This document shows positions 34,124-43,115 of a stretch of DNA of 64,000 bases, in pieces. The stretch covers positions 79,576-143,575 of the forward strand of contig NZ_SACJ01000009.1 in the NCBI RefSeq assembly GCF_004016525.1, read 5' to 3'. Made by a program: the position numbers and the translations under genes. Origin of the DNA: Flavobacterium sufflavum. GTDB taxonomy: Bacteria > Bacteroidota > Bacteroidia > Flavobacteriales > Flavobacteriaceae. The notes beneath the pieces were generated by a model. The model worked only from the letters and a program-made list of their open reading frames with translations. It did no database searches and was not told the DNA's origin. How positions within the stretch are numbered: the stretch's first letter is position 1; every line of letters begins with the position of its first letter.

Positions 34124-34168
34124 CAAAGATAAAGTTTGCTTGAGGGCTATATCAGTGACTAAAGTTAC
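34124..34168 (-). promoter_or_regulatory. Promoter of the MBL-rhodanese gene with a Crp/Fnr-like site
   Basis: On the minus strand TATCTTTG (34124-34131) is the -7 box, about 25 bases before the start. GTAAC-TTTA-GTCAC lies at 34155-34168, 23 bases upstream of the box, so its centre is near -42, the usual class II activator position. The same motif, GTAAC-ATTT-GTCAC, stands 22 bases before the TauE/SafE -7 box. The neighbouring Crp/Fnr protein (39230-39865) is the likely binder. Confidence 0.55.
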
Positions 34169-34284
34169 AAATAATAGAAAAATAAAATGGATTAAAGTGT
34201 GAATCAATAAGAGACCAGTTTGATTAAAGCTAAAGCTTTTTGTAATTTTACGGTTTTACTAAAATCAGTAATATAATTTCAGAT

Positions 34285-34878
34285 ATGAACACAGCAAACT
34301 TATTGAATCAAATTGCCTTTATTAAAGAAATTGATAAAGTAAAATACATTCAGCGAAAAACGAAGCTCTTTAACAGTGATCGAAATGAAAATGATGCTGA
34401 ACATAGTTGGCATTTGGCATTAATGGCGATTGTTTTAGCGGAGCATTCTGATGAGCCGGTTGATATTTTGAAAGTTGTAAAAATGGTTTTGATACATGAT
34501 ATTGTAGAGATTGACGCTGGAGACACCTTTATTTATGATTCACAAAAAAATCATTCCAATACCGATGAAGAGCGATTGGCAGCGAATCGTATTTTTGGTT
34601 TACTGCCAAAGCAACAAGCCGATGAATTGATTGCAATTTGGGAAGAATTTGAAGCAGGGGAAACTAAGGAGGCAAAATTTGCAAAAGCAATGGACAGGTT
34701 AGAGCCTTTATTGCAAAATACATCTAATAACGGCGGAACCTGGAAAGAGTTTGATGTAAGCTATAAAAAAGTTTACGAAAAAAAGAGCGTCATAAAAGAA
34801 GGTTCATCAACTTTATGGAACTATGCGGAAGGATTGATTAACGAAAGTGTAGAAAAAGGAATTTTGAAGAATGAATAA
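34285..34878 (+). CDS. HD-domain phosphohydrolase (YfbR/HDDC2-like)
   Basis: A 197-aa cytoplasmic protein with the HD metal site: H40 (DAEHSWHLALMA), H71-D72 (LIHDIVEIDAGDTF) and a further aspartate near 137 (AKAMDRLEPLL). This pattern is that of YfbR/HDDC2 5-prime-deoxynucleotidases, which dephosphorylate dNMPs. The length matches. It stands alone between the sulfur genes and cydAB. Confidence 0.85.
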   Translation: MNTANLLNQIAFIKEIDKVKYIQRKTKLFNSDRNENDAEHSWHLALMAIVLAEHSDEPVDILKVVKMVLIHDIVEIDAGDTFIYDSQKNHSNTDEERLAANRIFGLLPKQQADELIAIWEEFEAGETKEAKFAKAMDRLEPLLQNTSNNGGTWKEFDVSYKKVYEKKSVIKEGSSTLWNYAEGLINESVEKGILKNE

Positions 34879-34973
34879 CAGTTCTGATTTAAGGTTTTTA
34901 GAATTGTTGAAAAGTTTAATAATATCTGGGATAATTTTTTTTAAAAAGAGCGAGAATTCGGGGTTTTAAAGGG

Positions 34974-34981
34974 TAAATTTG
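34974..34981 (+). promoter_or_regulatory. -7 box of cydAB
   Basis: TAAATTTG fits TAnnTTTG and ends 27 bases before the preferred cydA start at 35009. The TTG at 34979 that could open a longer frame lies inside this box, which argues for the downstream ATG. Confidence 0.5.
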
Positions 34982-35008
34982 TGGTACTTCATAAACAAAT
35001 TACCTCCT

Positions 35009-36340
35009 ATGGAAGAAATGCTCTTTTATGACCGAATGCAATTTGCATTTACGATTACTTTTCATTACTTATTTCCACAATTAACAATGGGACTTTCGTT
35101 AATCATTGTTTATTTCAAATGGAAATTCTTAAAAACAAATGATCCCCATTACAATAAAGCCACACATTTTTGGATGCGAATTTTTGCACTCAATTTTTCA
35201 ATGGGTGTAGTGACGGGAATCCCAATGGAATTTCAGTTTGGAACCAATTGGGCTAAATTTTCGGAGCTGACAGGTGGCATTATTGGGCAAACCCTGGCCA
35301 TGGAAGGCATGTTTTCTTTCTTTTTAGAATCTTCTTTTTTAGGAATGTTTTTATTTGGCGAAAAAATCCTTGGACATCGATGGCATTTTGTAACCGGATT
35401 GTTGATTTGTTTGGGGTCCTGGGCCAGTGGATTTTTGATTATTGCTACGCATTCCTGGATGCAAAATCCTGTGGGTTACGAAGTATTGGAAAACGGAAAA
35501 TTTGTACTCAATAATTTCTCGGCTTTGTTTACCAATGTGTGGTTGTGGCCTTCGTATTTGCACAATCAGGCGGCTTCTATGGTTACGAGTTCTTTTGTAG
35601 TAGCCGGGATTGGGGCTTTTTATATTTTGTTAAACAAAAATGTTTCTTACGGAAAATTGTTTTTGAAAACAGGAGTTGTTTTTGGATTGATTTCGAGTAT
35701 CATTGTTGCTATGCCAACAGGAGATTTATTGGCTAAAAACGTGGTGAAACACCAGCCGGTAACTTTTGCGGCTATGGAAGGAATTTTTCATACGGAGAAA
35801 AAAGGAGCTGAAATTGTCCTTATTGGGCAACCTGACGTAAAAGACAAAAAACTGGATAATAAAATTGCGGTGCCTAATGTGTTGAGTTTTTTAACCTATG
35901 GCAATTGGGATACCGAAGTGAAAGGATTAGACCAGTTTACTGTAGACAAACACCCTACTAATATTTCGGGATTGTATTATGCTTACCATATCATGGTGGG
36001 CTTAGGAACGCTTTTTATTGGCGTGATGGTATTGGCCGCTTTTCAATTGACCCGAAAGCAATTGTTTCAAACCAAATGGCTGTTGTGGGCTTTTATGTTT
36101 CTAATGCCATTTCCTTATATCGCTAATATTACTGGCTGGTACACGGCCGAATTAGGGCGTCAACCTTGGTTAGTGTATGATTTATTGCGCACTGCCGATG
36201 GGGCTTCACCTACGGTTTCCTCCGGAAATACCTTATTTACCCTGATGGGATTTGTAGGTTTGTATGCCTTGCTGGGAATGTTGTTTGCGATTTTAGTTGG
36301 GAAAATAATTTATAATGGTCCGGAACCAGTAAAAAAATAG
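35009..36340 (+). CDS. cydA: Cytochrome bd oxidase subunit I
   Basis: A 443-aa polytopic membrane protein. Starting at 35009 (MEEMLFYDRMQFAFTITFHY) puts the heme b595 ligand histidine at residue 19, as in E. coli CydA. A longer frame from a TTG at 34979 is less likely. The quinol-binding loop is short compared with the E. coli type (KKLDNKIAVPNVLSFLTYGN region), as usual in Bacteroidota. With CydB it oxidises quinol and reduces oxygen with high affinity. The bd enzyme tolerates sulfide, which fits the surrounding sulfur genes. Confidence 0.94.
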   Translation: MEEMLFYDRMQFAFTITFHYLFPQLTMGLSLIIVYFKWKFLKTNDPHYNKATHFWMRIFALNFSMGVVTGIPMEFQFGTNWAKFSELTGGIIGQTLAMEGMFSFFLESSFLGMFLFGEKILGHRWHFVTGLLICLGSWASGFLIIATHSWMQNPVGYEVLENGKFVLNNFSALFTNVWLWPSYLHNQAASMVTSSFVVAGIGAFYILLNKNVSYGKLFLKTGVVFGLISSIIVAMPTGDLLAKNVVKHQPVTFAAMEGIFHTEKKGAEIVLIGQPDVKDKKLDNKIAVPNVLSFLTYGNWDTEVKGLDQFTVDKHPTNISGLYYAYHIMVGLGTLFIGVMVLAAFQLTRKQLFQTKWLLWAFMFLMPFPYIANITGWYTAELGRQPWLVYDLLRTADGASPTVSSGNTLFTLMGFVGLYALLGMLFAILVGKIIYNGPEPVKK

Positions 36341-36343
36341 AGT

Positions 36344-37420
36344 ATGGAATTCTTTTGGTATGTGGTATTAATTGGCATTTTGGCAACCTATTTGGTGTTG
36401 GATGGTTATGATTTTGGAGCAGGAATTATTCATTTGTTTTTTGCCAAAACAGAGAAAGATAAAAAAGCAATTACGAATGCTATTGGGCCTTTTTGGGATG
36501 CCAATGAAGTATGGCTGATTGCTGCAGGTGGTGTTTTGTTTTATGCTTTTCCTACCTTGTATGCGGCTTCATTTAGCGGATTTTATTTGCCGTTGATGAT
36601 GATTTTGTGGTTGCTTATTTTTAGAGCAATAGGATTAGAATTGCGTGGGCAAATTCACAATCATATGTGGGAAGCGGTTTGGGATAAAGCCTTCGGGATT
36701 GCCAGTCTATTATTAGCCTTATTTTTCGGAATGGCATTAGGAAACGTAGTTCGTGGGGTGAATCTTGGAATGGTAGTCAATGGAGTTTCGACTCAGGAAC
36801 CGCATTTTTTCTTTCTGCCATTGTGGAATCCTAGTTTCAGTCCAGAAGCTACCGAACTTGGAATTATCGACTGGTTTACACTTTTTCTGGGGGTGGTAAG
36901 TGTGGTGGCTTTGATGATTCATGGTGCCAATTGGATTATTTATAAAACCAATTCGTCGTTGAATAGCCAATTAAAACAAATGGTTTACAAAATGAATTTT
37001 GTGTTGCTGGTGCTGGTAATTGTTTCGTTATCGGTTTGGCATATTATTGAGAAAGAACCTTTTCATAATTTCATTGATAATCCCATCCTTTTTATCTTTC
37101 CGCTGATTACGTTTGTAGGCTTGTTTGGACTTTTCAAAGTGAAAACATTCCAAAAAGACGGAACAGGATTTATATTTTCGAGTCTTTTCCTTGTTGGTGG
37201 ATTTACATCAACAACAGCTTCTATTTTTCCCGAAGTATTGCCATCAACCAATAAAATCAATCCTTCGTTGACCATTTATAATGTTGCCAATGGTGAATAT
37301 GCCTTATCGGTGGGTGTGTATTGGTTTGCCATTGCATTGGCTTTGGTAATTGGTTACTTTATCATTCAATACAAAGTGTTTAATGGAAAAATGGATGATG
37401 TAGGTTATGGGGAGCATTGA
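36344..37420 (+). CDS. cydB: Cytochrome bd oxidase subunit II
   Basis: A 358-aa polytopic membrane protein with about nine segments. It begins MEFFWYVVLIGILATYLVLD, followed by GYDFGAGIIHLFF, typical of CydB. GPFWDANEVWLI and RAIGLELRGQ are other conserved stretches. It starts three bases after the cydA stop, so the subunits are coupled. No CydX-like small protein is evident after it. Confidence 0.94.
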   Translation: MEFFWYVVLIGILATYLVLDGYDFGAGIIHLFFAKTEKDKKAITNAIGPFWDANEVWLIAAGGVLFYAFPTLYAASFSGFYLPLMMILWLLIFRAIGLELRGQIHNHMWEAVWDKAFGIASLLLALFFGMALGNVVRGVNLGMVVNGVSTQEPHFFFLPLWNPSFSPEATELGIIDWFTLFLGVVSVVALMIHGANWIIYKTNSSLNSQLKQMVYKMNFVLLVLVIVSLSVWHIIEKEPFHNFIDNPILFIFPLITFVGLFGLFKVKTFQKDGTGFIFSSLFLVGGFTSTTASIFPEVLPSTNKINPSLTIYNVANGEYALSVGVYWFAIALALVIGYFIIQYKVFNGKMDDVGYGEH

Positions 37421-37504
37421 TTTTTTTTTAGTAATTAGTGAAGAGTGGTTAGTTAATAGTAAGATTTAAATGTTTATAGTTATAAATTATTAAATAGTTT
37501 TTTC

Positions 37505-38269
37505 ATGACTAGAATATTAAAAAATAATAAATCTATTTTAGAAAACTATAAGTTGCTGGGAGAGTTGATTAACGAACATTTAGAATTGCTAAATGATGAT
37601 TCTAAAAAACAACAGAAAACTCTCGAAATCTGCCACATTGGTAAATTTTTATTGTTTTTTGATAATTTAAAGATCGATGAAGTTACTGAAAAACCGGATT
37701 TTATTTTATTTGATGCTAATCAAAGAATAGGTATTGAACATCAAATAGTTGTTGATGGGAAATCAAAAGAAAGAGAAGGTTTTTTTAGAAATATTTTTTT
37801 ATTAGCAGAAACTGAGTTACAAAAAGATATTGAATTGCCAAATTTTCTTGCTTCTTGTTATATTCAACCTTATGAGAATTTTAAGTTAAATGAAAAGAGA
37901 TATTTAATAGAAACTATTAAAACAGTCGTTAAAGAATATATCTTAAATGACCATTTTGTAGAGAATCCTATTATAGAAAGAATATATAAACAACCACATT
38001 CGAAAAAAAATATAGTTGCAAATATGGGAGCTTGGTGGCAAAAACAAGTAAATATTGATATTATTGAAAATTCAATTAGAAAGAAAGAGACAAAAATTTC
38101 GAGTTATAAAGAAAGTGGTATAAATATTCAATGGTTATTACTAGTAATTGGAAGCAATGGAGAAAGTTCATTTGAAATGGATGAAAATTTAATACTAGAA
38201 ATGAAAACACAATTTGATAAGGTATATGTTTTAGAAGATTTTAATAATAGATTATTCGAATTAAAGTAA
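37505..38269 (+). CDS. Unrecognised 254-aa protein with a possible PD-(D/E)xK-type nuclease core
   Basis: I cannot assign a family. The protein is soluble, without signal or membrane segment, AT-rich and lysine-rich. EKPDFILFD (P64-D65) followed by RIGIEHQIVVDGKSKEREGF (E78-x-Q80) resembles the PD...(D/E)xK arrangement of restriction-type nucleases, with Q at the lysine place. The later part has conserved-looking NMGAWWQKQVNID and WLLLVIGSNGE. It stands alone between cydB and the TauE/SafE gene. A nuclease or a defence accessory gene is a guess. Confidence 0.5.
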   Translation: MTRILKNNKSILENYKLLGELINEHLELLNDDSKKQQKTLEICHIGKFLLFFDNLKIDEVTEKPDFILFDANQRIGIEHQIVVDGKSKEREGFFRNIFLLAETELQKDIELPNFLASCYIQPYENFKLNEKRYLIETIKTVVKEYILNDHFVENPIIERIYKQPHSKKNIVANMGAWWQKQVNIDIIENSIRKKETKISSYKESGINIQWLLLVIGSNGESSFEMDENLILEMKTQFDKVYVLEDFNNRLFELK

Positions 38270-38327
38270 GCATCAGAGTTAGTATTGATATCTACCAGTA
38301 AAATACTTTAAGACCTATTCTTTGCGA

Positions 38328-38367
38328 AACCTTAGTGTTCTTAGCGGTTAAAAAAAACTTTGTGGTT
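38328..38367 (+). repeat. Copy of the dispersed TTAGCGG/CTTTGTG motif
   Basis: The stretch reads GCGAAACCTTAGTGTTCTTA, then GCGGTTAAAAAAAACTTTGT. It resembles 8226-8262 (reverse orientation) and 63280-63316. It is non-coding, between the 254-aa gene and the converging TauE/SafE gene. Confidence 0.4.
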
Positions 38368-38373
38368 AAAACA

Positions 38374-39159
38374 TCACAGCAAAACTTCTTTAACAATTAT
38401 ATAAACCCCCATTACCAATACAAACCATCCAAAAATAGGTTTCAGTTTTCGTCCGTCTATTCTTTTTGATAGCAGGATTCCAATAAACATTCCCAGAAAT
38501 GCCATGGTGGAAATCAATAGTAGAAAGCCATAATCGATAGGAGTGTTGAGGTACAAATCGCCAGTAAAACCTATAGCCGAGTTAATGAAAATGATCAATA
38601 ACGAAGTTCCCACGGCTTGTTTCATTGGTAAATTGGCAAAAAACAGCAAAGCGGGAATGATTAAAAATCCACCTCCGGCACCCAGAAATCCTGTTACGAT
38701 TCCTACCAGAAAACCAATAGTGGCTAGTTGGCTATAGTTAGTCTTATGGTTTGTGATTTCAGTTTTATTCTTTTTTATCATTGATATTGAAGCGCTAATC
38801 ATCAGAATAGCAAAAACAATCATGATTAATAAATCTTTGGAAACTGCATAAGAGGCAATTGTAAATAGGGTAGAGGCAATTTGTGGAAAGATAACTTCTC
38901 TAATAATTAATATGGAAATCACCGATGGGACGGCAAAGTATAAGGCTGTTTTTAATTTTAGATTTCCCAGTTTGTAGTGGCTGTAACCGCCATACAAGGC
39001 AGTTGCTCCCACAATAAACAAGGAATAAGTTGTAGCAAGTTCAGGATTGACTTTGAATAAGTAAACTAAAATAGGGATGGTAAGTATAGAGCCGCCACTG
39101 CCAATTAATCCCAAGGAAAGCCCAATAATAATTGAAGCAAAATAACCGATATATTCCAT
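38374..39159 (-). CDS. TauE/SafE-family sulfite/organosulfur exporter
   Basis: A 261-aa inner-membrane protein with about eight segments and two similar halves, both with GxxxGxxGxGGxxLxxPxL patterns (IGLSLGLIGSGGSILTIPIL and GIVTGFLGAGGGFLIIPALL). TauE/SafE proteins move sulfite, sulfoacetate or other anions across the membrane. In this cluster, export of sulfite formed by the MBL-rhodanese enzyme is a sensible inference. It shares an upstream motif with that gene. Confidence 0.88.
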   Translation of the reverse strand: MEYIGYFASIIIGLSLGLIGSGGSILTIPILVYLFKVNPELATTYSLFIVGATALYGGYSHYKLGNLKLKTALYFAVPSVISILIIREVIFPQIASTLFTIASYAVSKDLLIMIVFAILMISASISMIKKNKTEITNHKTNYSQLATIGFLVGIVTGFLGAGGGFLIIPALLFFANLPMKQAVGTSLLIIFINSAIGFTGDLYLNTPIDYGFLLLISTMAFLGMFIGILLSKRIDGRKLKPIFGWFVLVMGVYIIVKEVLL

Positions 39160-39174
39160 TTGTAATTTTTTTTA

Positions 39175-39218
39175 CAAAGGTTGGGAGTATTTCGGCCAGC
39201 CACAGTAACATTTGTCAC
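39175..39218 (-). promoter_or_regulatory. Promoter of the TauE/SafE gene with a Crp/Fnr-like site
   Basis: On the plus strand GTAAC-ATTT-GTCAC (39205-39218) has the same arms and spacing as the site before the MBL-rhodanese gene. AACCTTTG (minus strand, 39175-39182) is one base off TAnnTTTG. The 22-base distance again puts the site near -42. Confidence 0.55.
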
Positions 39219-39229
39219 ACGGGCAAAAA

Positions 39230-39865
39230 TTACATTAATAATTCAATTTGGTTTCGGTGTAAGTTTACTAAACCACGTTGTTCCATTTTTTTTAATAAAC
39301 GCGAAACCACTTCTCTGGACGTATTTAATTCGAGAGCAATTTCCTGATGCGATAAGTTGATTTCTTTGCAATCACAAGCTTTGGCGTGGCGTTTTAAATA
39401 GAATTCCAGTCGTTCGTCCATGGCTCTAAAAGCAATATTATCGATAACTTCCAGGACTTCTTCAAATCGGGTTCGGTAGGTGTAAATTACAAATTCGTAC
39501 CAGGAACGGTGATTCATCATCCATTTATCCATTAAGGCAATTGGAATACTTACTGCTTCAACATCTTCAACTACTTTAGCGGTAATTTGGCTCGTTTGGT
39601 TTTTTGTCGAACAAATTAACGAAATAGCACAGGCTTGTCCCGGTTGTAAATAATACATTAGAAATTCTTCACCATCTTCGCCTTCACGGTATATTTTTAA
39701 TTGACCTTTAAGTAATAAAATAGTGCTTTTAATGTATTGGCCAGTACGCATAATAACTTCGCCCGCTTTAAAGGACTGAAAACTGGAATTGGCTTCAATT
39801 TCCTGAATGAGTTCATTAGAGAAATTAGGAAAGGTATTTTTTAGTACAATTGTTTCTTCTGACAT
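39230..39865 (-). CDS. Crp/Fnr-family regulator of the sulfur locus
   Basis: A 211-aa protein. The N-terminal effector domain (about 15-130) reads FKAGEVIMRTGQYIKSTILLLKGQLKIY and EFLMYYLQPGQACAISLIC. The C-terminal winged helix (about 150-211) has the recognition helix NTSREVVSRLLKKMEQRG, close to Fnr. There is no N-terminal Fe-S cysteine cluster. Cysteines occur at about 101 (LICSTKN) and in KACDCKE. It lies 70 bases upstream of the TauE/SafE gene and likely activates that gene and the MBL-rhodanese gene, perhaps in response to reactive sulfur. The signal is inferred. Confidence 0.86.
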   Translation of the reverse strand: MSEETIVLKNTFPNFSNELIQEIEANSSFQSFKAGEVIMRTGQYIKSTILLLKGQLKIYREGEDGEEFLMYYLQPGQACAISLICSTKNQTSQITAKVVEDVEAVSIPIALMDKWMMNHRSWYEFVIYTYRTRFEEVLEVIDNIAFRAMDERLEFYLKRHAKACDCKEINLSHQEIALELNTSREVVSRLLKKMEQRGLVNLHRNQIELLM

Positions 39866-40191
39866 GGTTGTAAGTTTTAAGGCTAAATCTTATTAATATA
39901 TCGATTTTTTGGGTAAAATTCTAAGACTTTGGTAAAAGTAATTAAAATTTCGTGACAGTTATTGACTGTTTTGCTAAGAATTATATGCTGAATCAGGAAA
40001 TACTAAATTGCAGATATTGCATTTCTAATAGGAATAATGCGTTTTTTTTTAACAAAACATTAAGTGATTGTAAAATTTGTTGATTATTGTAATCTTACTC
40101 AAACGTTTTCTTTAAATTATTCCCTAAATCAAATTTGGAGTTCCATTTTTTTATAAAAACATCGTATTTTTACAAAAAACACAACATTATT
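39866..40191. other. Divergent upstream region of the Crp/Fnr and rhodanese genes
   Basis: This AT-rich 326-base gap has a small inverted repeat ACAGT-N5-ACTGT (39955-39969) and two -7-like boxes: TACTTTTA on the minus strand (39933-39940) and TATTTTTA on the plus strand just before the rhodanese gene (about 40165). I see no gene in it. Confidence 0.5.
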
Positions 40192-40503
40192 ATGAATTTA
40201 ACACAAGAAGATTGGATTGCTCAGCTCGAAGCAGATGAGAATGCAGTAATTTTAGATGTAAGAACAGAAGACGAATGTGACGAAGGGATTATTCCTAATG
40301 CTATCAATATTGATATTCATAAAGGTCAAGGTTTTATTTCTGAAATAGAGAAATTAGATAAAAGTAAAAATTACTATGTCTATTGTCGTTCTGGTGCTAG
40401 AAGCGCAAAAGCTTGCGAAATTATGAATGAATTAGGAATTGAAAATGCCTATAACTTATTGGGAGGTATGTTAGATTGGGATGGAGAAGTAGTTGCTCCT
40501 TAA
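40192..40503 (+). CDS. Single-domain rhodanese
   Basis: A 103-aa cytoplasmic sulfurtransferase. The start at 40192 (MNLTQEDWIAQLEADENAVI) was chosen; an upstream in-frame extension of 19 residues lies in the promoter. The active-site loop is CRSGARSAKAC, with the catalytic cysteine first, and LDVRTEDECDEGIIPNAINI is the typical first half. It moves sulfane sulfur between thiols. It is divergent from the Crp/Fnr gene and completes the sulfur cluster. gapN follows after 43 bases on the same strand. Confidence 0.9.
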   Translation: MNLTQEDWIAQLEADENAVILDVRTEDECDEGIIPNAINIDIHKGQGFISEIEKLDKSKNYYVYCRSGARSAKACEIMNELGIENAYNLLGGMLDWDGEVVAP

Positions 40504-40546
40504 TCACTAATACATTTATTAACACTAACTAAAATATTAAAACTAG

Positions 40547-42127
40547 ATGAATTCAATTCCAGAAGAGTTTAAGATAAAAACATTATTACACCAGGATACT
40601 TATTTAGTTGATGGAGAGTTGAAAAAATGGACAGGTAAAACAACTGAGGTTTTTTCTACTATTTCTTCTACCGAAGAATATGCTCCTACTTTGTTAGGGA
40701 CAATTCCTTTTATGGGTGAGGAAGAAGCGGCAGAGGTTGTTAATTCGGCAAGTTTAGCTTATAATAATGGTCAGGGTTTATGGCCTACGATGAAAGTAGT
40801 TGACCGAATCAAATGCATGGAGAATTTCGTTTCTCAAATGAAAACTACCCGTGCTGAAGTGGTTAAATTATTGATGTGGGAAATTGGGAAAACTTTAGGT
40901 GACTCGGAAAAAGAATTCGACAGAACGGTAGATTATATTTACGATACTATTGAACATTACAAACAATTAGATAGAAGTAATGCTCATTTTACTAAAAGTC
41001 AGGGAGTAAATGCAATGGTTCGTAGAGGACCAATTGGAGTTGTTTTGTGCTTAGGACCATACAATTATCCTTTGAATGAAACATTTTCATTATTGATTCC
41101 TGCTTTGATTATGGGGAATCCTGTGATTTTCAAACCTGCTAAAAACGGAGTATTGTTGATTTCACCATTGTTAGAAGCTTTTAGAAGTAGTTTTCCAAAA
41201 GGTGTTATCAATATTGTTTACGGTAGAGGAAGAGAGATTGCTTCTCCAATCATGAAATCGGGGAAAGTAGATATTCTGGCTTTAATTGGTAACAGTAAAT
41301 CGGCAATTGCATTGCAAGATCAACATCCAAATAAAAACAGATTGCGTTTAGTTTTAGGATTAGAAGCTAAAAACCCGGCAATTATTTTACCGGATGCCGA
41401 TTTAGATTTGGCTATTTCAGAATGTATTACAGGGACTTTATCTTTTAACGGTCAACGTTGTACTGCTTTGAAAGTTTTATATGTTCATGAATCGATTGCA
41501 GAAGAGTTTAATAAAAGATTCTCTCAAAAAGTAGATGAACTTGTTTTTGGAAATCCTTGGGAGAAATCAGTTTCATTGACTCCACTTCCAGAAACTGAAA
41601 AACCAGCTTATATTCAGGGTTTAATTGATGATGCTACTGCTAAAGGTGCTAAAATTTTAAATTCAAAAGGAGGACAGCATTCGGCTAACTATATTTTTCC
41701 TGCAGTTTTATTCCCTGTGAATAAAGAAATGAGAGTGTATCACGAAGAGCAATTTGGACCAGTGGTGCCAATTATGACTTTCAAAGATATCCAAGAGCCT
41801 TTGAATGATATGGCTGAATCTAACTATGGTCAACAGGTAAGTTTATTTGGTAAAAATATTAAAACGATTGCACCACTTATTGATGCTTTAGTGAATTTAG
41901 TATGTAGAGTAAACCTGAACAGCTCATGCCAACGTGGACCTGACGTGTATCCGTTTACAGGACGTAAAGACTCTGCTGTAGGTACATTAAGTGTTTTTGA
42001 CGCCTTACGTTCATTCTCTATTAGAACCTTTGTGGCTTCTAAAGACAATGCTTACAATAACGAAATATTACAAGAATTATTGAATAGTAAAGAATCAAAC
42101 TTTATTAATACCGATTACATTTTGTAG
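40547..42127 (+). CDS. gapN: NADP-dependent non-phosphorylating glyceraldehyde-3-phosphate dehydrogenase
   Basis: A 526-aa aldehyde dehydrogenase superfamily enzyme. The catalytic cysteine is in [10 protein letters not shown], the general base in [10 protein letters not shown] and the nucleotide site around [10 protein letters not shown]. The overall match is to GapN-type enzymes, which oxidise glyceraldehyde-3-phosphate to 3-phosphoglycerate and make NADPH. NINTDYIL-like ends and [20 protein letters not shown] are typical of the group. Substrate assignment rests on similarity as I recall it. A separate terminator follows. Confidence 0.87.
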   Translation: MNSIPEEFKIKTLLHQDTYLVDGELKKWTGKTTEVFSTISSTEEYAPTLLGTIPFMGEEEAAEVVNSASLAYNNGQGLWPTMKVVDRIKCMENFVSQMKTTRAEVVKLLMWEIGKTLGDSEKEFDRTVDYIYDTIEHYKQLDRSNAHFTKSQGVNAMVRRGPIGVVLCLGPYNYPLNETFSLLIPALIMGNPVIFKPAKNGVLLISPLLEAFRSSFPKGVINIVYGRGREIASPIMKSGKVDILALIGNSKSAIALQDQHPNKNRLRLVLGLEAKNPAIILPDADLDLAISECITGTLSFNGQRCTALKVLYVHESIAEEFNKRFSQKVDELVFGNPWEKSVSLTPLPETEKPAYIQGLIDDATAKGAKILNSKGGQHSANYIFPAVLFPVNKEMRVYHEEQFGPVVPIMTFKDIQEPLNDMAESNYGQQVSLFGKNIKTIAPLIDALVNLVCRVNLNSSCQRGPDVYPFTGRKDSAVGTLSVFDALRSFSIRTFVASKDNAYNNEILQELLNSKESNFINTDYIL

Positions 42128-42151
42128 TACTAAACTCAAACTAAAAACAAG

Positions 42152-42188
42152 AAAAAACCGTTCCGATAGTTATCAGAACGGTTTTTTT
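42152..42188. terminator. Terminator after gapN
   Basis: AAAAAACCGTTC (42152-42163) pairs with GAACGGTTTTTT (42176-42187). The inner GATA/TATC extends the stem after one mismatch. A T run follows. Confidence 0.85.
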
Positions 42189-42220
42189 ATGATTTTTTTT
42201 TTTAAATAAATACGCTTGAA

Positions 42221-42919
42221 TTATAGATTTAAAACAAAATGATTCAACAATTTAGCATCGTATTTTTCTTTATCAAATTTATACAGATAAGAGCCTTTTC
42301 TGGAAGACAACATGTCTTTTTCATTTAATTTTACCAGAATATCCAAGGAATTGATTTTACTGATAAAATTTCGTTTATCCAGTTTTTTGTCAAGAATTGC
42401 TTCATATAATTCCAGTAATTGACGCATGGTGAATTTTTCAGGTAAAAGTTCGAAGCCTACAGGTTTTGTTGATGTTCTGTATCTCAATCTTCTCATTGCA
42501 TGAGAAACCATTTCATTATGGTCAAAAATTAATTTTGGCATTTTTGAAATACTAAACCATTGAGCTTCATAGTTTTTTATTAATTCGGCATTGTGGTTTT
42601 CAATGTTGATTAATGCATAATAGGCAACAGAAATGGTTCTTTCAACAGGGTCACGATCTACTTCACTATAAGCATAGAATTGTTCCATGTAGATGTCTTG
42701 TAGTCCTGTGTAAAAATTAAGAACCCGTATGGCTGCTTTATTTAGAGATTCATCCTTTTTAAGAAATCCGCCCATTAGAGACCATTTTCCTTTTTCTGGT
42801 TCAAAGCCTCTTTTGATTAATAAAATTTTTAAGCCTTCATTGTCAAATCCAAAGATGATACAATCGACTGATAATAAAACTTTGTCTTCGGAATTATAAT
42901 TATTTAACATCTTTGTCAT
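42221..42919 (-). CDS. araR: Nudix-type regulator, AraR-like (NrtR family)
   Basis: A 232-aa protein. An N-terminal Nudix-like fold (about 10-150) is joined to a C-terminal winged helix (about 155-232: FTMRQLLELYEAILDKKLDK and RNFISKINSLDILVKL). The Nudix box is degenerate: GGFLKKDESLNKAAIRVLNF lacks the REUxEE residues, so it is a sensor and not a hydrolase. In Bacteroidota, Nudix-derived AraR represses L-arabinose genes and is released by arabinose. Its location beside the arabinan/arabinose genes supports this. A matching palindrome stands in its own upstream region. Confidence 0.83.
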   Translation of the reverse strand: MTKMLNNYNSEDKVLLSVDCIIFGFDNEGLKILLIKRGFEPEKGKWSLMGGFLKKDESLNKAAIRVLNFYTGLQDIYMEQFYAYSEVDRDPVERTISVAYYALINIENHNAELIKNYEAQWFSISKMPKLIFDHNEMVSHAMRRLRYRTSTKPVGFELLPEKFTMRQLLELYEAILDKKLDKRNFISKINSLDILVKLNEKDMLSSRKGSYLYKFDKEKYDAKLLNHFVLNL

Positions 42920-42930
42920 CTATTTTGCAG

Positions 42931-42987
42931 TAAATATAGCTACTTCCAGAAAAGTTTCATAATTAATTAGTGTAGAATGAATACTTA
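42931..42987 (-). promoter_or_regulatory. araR promoter with a possible AraR site
   Basis: On the minus strand TATATTTA (42931-42938) is one base off TAnnTTTG. TAGTGT-AGAATGA-ATACTT (42968-42985) is a two-mismatch version of the AAGTGT-N7-ACACTT palindrome seen before araB and the first GH51 gene. It would allow autoregulation. Confidence 0.4.
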
Positions 42988-43115
42988 TTAGTAAACTTTT
43001 TAAAGAAAGCCTGGAATTTCTCTAAGAATATATAAGGTTCAATATTGATAAAAGATTAAGACGAGATTGGAAAAATTATATTTTTAGGGATAAATCAGCC
43101 GAATTTTGACAAGAA

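Noticed and set aside
37421..37504. A possible repeat (GTAATTAGTGAAGAGTGGTTAG) after cydB
   Set aside because: Short and low in complexity. It resembles the text-like gap at 7690-7740, but the match is too weak to call a repeat.
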